Source: Ensifer canadensis (GTDB lineage: Bacteria > Pseudomonadota > Alphaproteobacteria > Rhizobiales > Rhizobiaceae). From it: a stretch of DNA of 64,000 bases. Location of the stretch: positions 1,674,001 to 1,738,000 of the forward strand of contig NZ_CP083371.1 of the NCBI RefSeq assembly GCF_017488845.2, read 5' to 3'. Shown one piece after another: positions 63,909 to 64,000 of this stretch. Positions within the stretch are counted from its first letter, which is position 1. The number at the start of each line of letters is the position of its first letter. The notes under the pieces were generated by a model that did not search any database, was not told where the DNA came from, and saw only the letters and a program-made list of their open reading frames with translations. Both the position numbers and the translations under genes were made by a program.

Positions 63909-64000
63909 TTATTTTGCGAGAACGTAGACGCCGTAAAGCAGGATCAGCACGGCCGCAGCGACGGCTGCAATCAACCCCAGGCGCTTCTCGATGAAATGCC
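63909..64000 (-). CDS. C-terminal end of a membrane protein, 5' part outside window
   Basis: Reading leftward from the window edge, the last 29 codons read HFIEKRLGLIAAVAAAVLIL then LYGVYVLAK and a TAA stop (63909-63911). This is a hydrophobic C-terminal anchor. No homologue can be named from so short a piece. The upstream region of the glycosyltransferase (63685-63908) is otherwise empty. Confidence 0.55.
   Translation of the reverse strand, partial: HFIEKRLGLIAAVAAAVLILLYGVYVLAK

Overview
The window reads as high-GC alphaproteobacterial DNA, most likely Rhizobiaceae (Ensifer/Sinorhizobium/Rhizobium type). The reasons are the codon use, the density of small-molecule ABC uptake operons each with its own regulator, and rhizobial-style palindromic intergenic repeats (two copies of one element at about 19.0 and 35.4 kb, another palindrome at 31.06 kb). 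I see no rRNA, tRNA, CRISPR array, insertion sequence or phage gene. Family calls come from motif recognition by eye; no database search was run.

1-11.6 kb: a methyl-amine or N-methyl amino acid type catabolic region. It holds etfB (cut by the window edge), a dimethylglycine/sarcosine dehydrogenase-like FAD/GcvT protein, a divergent LysR regulator, and a minus-strand operon reading from 11446 down to 4105: polar amino acid ABC transporter (ATPase, two permeases, binding protein), Asp/Glu racemase-like enzyme, aldo/keto reductase, PurU and a second FAD amine oxidase-like protein. A 19-bp palindrome in front of the transporter operon recurs with two changes in front of the LysR gene, so the two transcription units probably form one regulon.

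12.1-19 kb: a signalling region. A GGDEF-EAL protein is followed by a tight operon with a degenerate histidine-kinase-fold ATPase, a STAS-methyltransferase fusion, a Cache-HAMP-PP2C (RsbU/SpoIIE) phosphatase, an intact HATPase and an intact STAS protein. It looks like a duplicated partner switch in which one copy has lost its ATP-binding residues and gained a methyltransferase. This is the strongest candidate for an undescribed system.

19.3-37 kb: a secreted lectin-like protein, an EmrB/QacA exporter, a LacI-controlled sugar ABC locus (DUF5054/GH38-like enzyme, LacI, ABC transporter, PHP-type metallohydrolase) with recognisable operators, a TauE/SafE exporter with a divergent LysR, gamma-glutamyltransferase, a GFA protein and a PAS-type diguanylate cyclase. 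37-40.6 kb: hydrolases (one frameshifted), a DJ-1/PfpI protein and a single-pass membrane protein.

41-61.4 kb: homoprotocatechuate (4-hydroxyphenylacetate) degradation, split in two: hpaA-hpaBC and hpaR-hpaFED-decarboxylase-hpaGHI. Between them lie amine/amino acid genes: aldehyde dehydrogenase, APC permease, IclR regulator, Tm-1-like protein, HAD phosphatase, two class III aminotransferases (one resembling phospho-lyases) and an APH-type kinase. The aromatic amino acid decarboxylase inside the hpa operon suggests that tyrosine or tyramine-like compounds feed this route. 61.4-64 kb begins a polysaccharide-type region (epimerase, glycosyltransferase, partial membrane protein).
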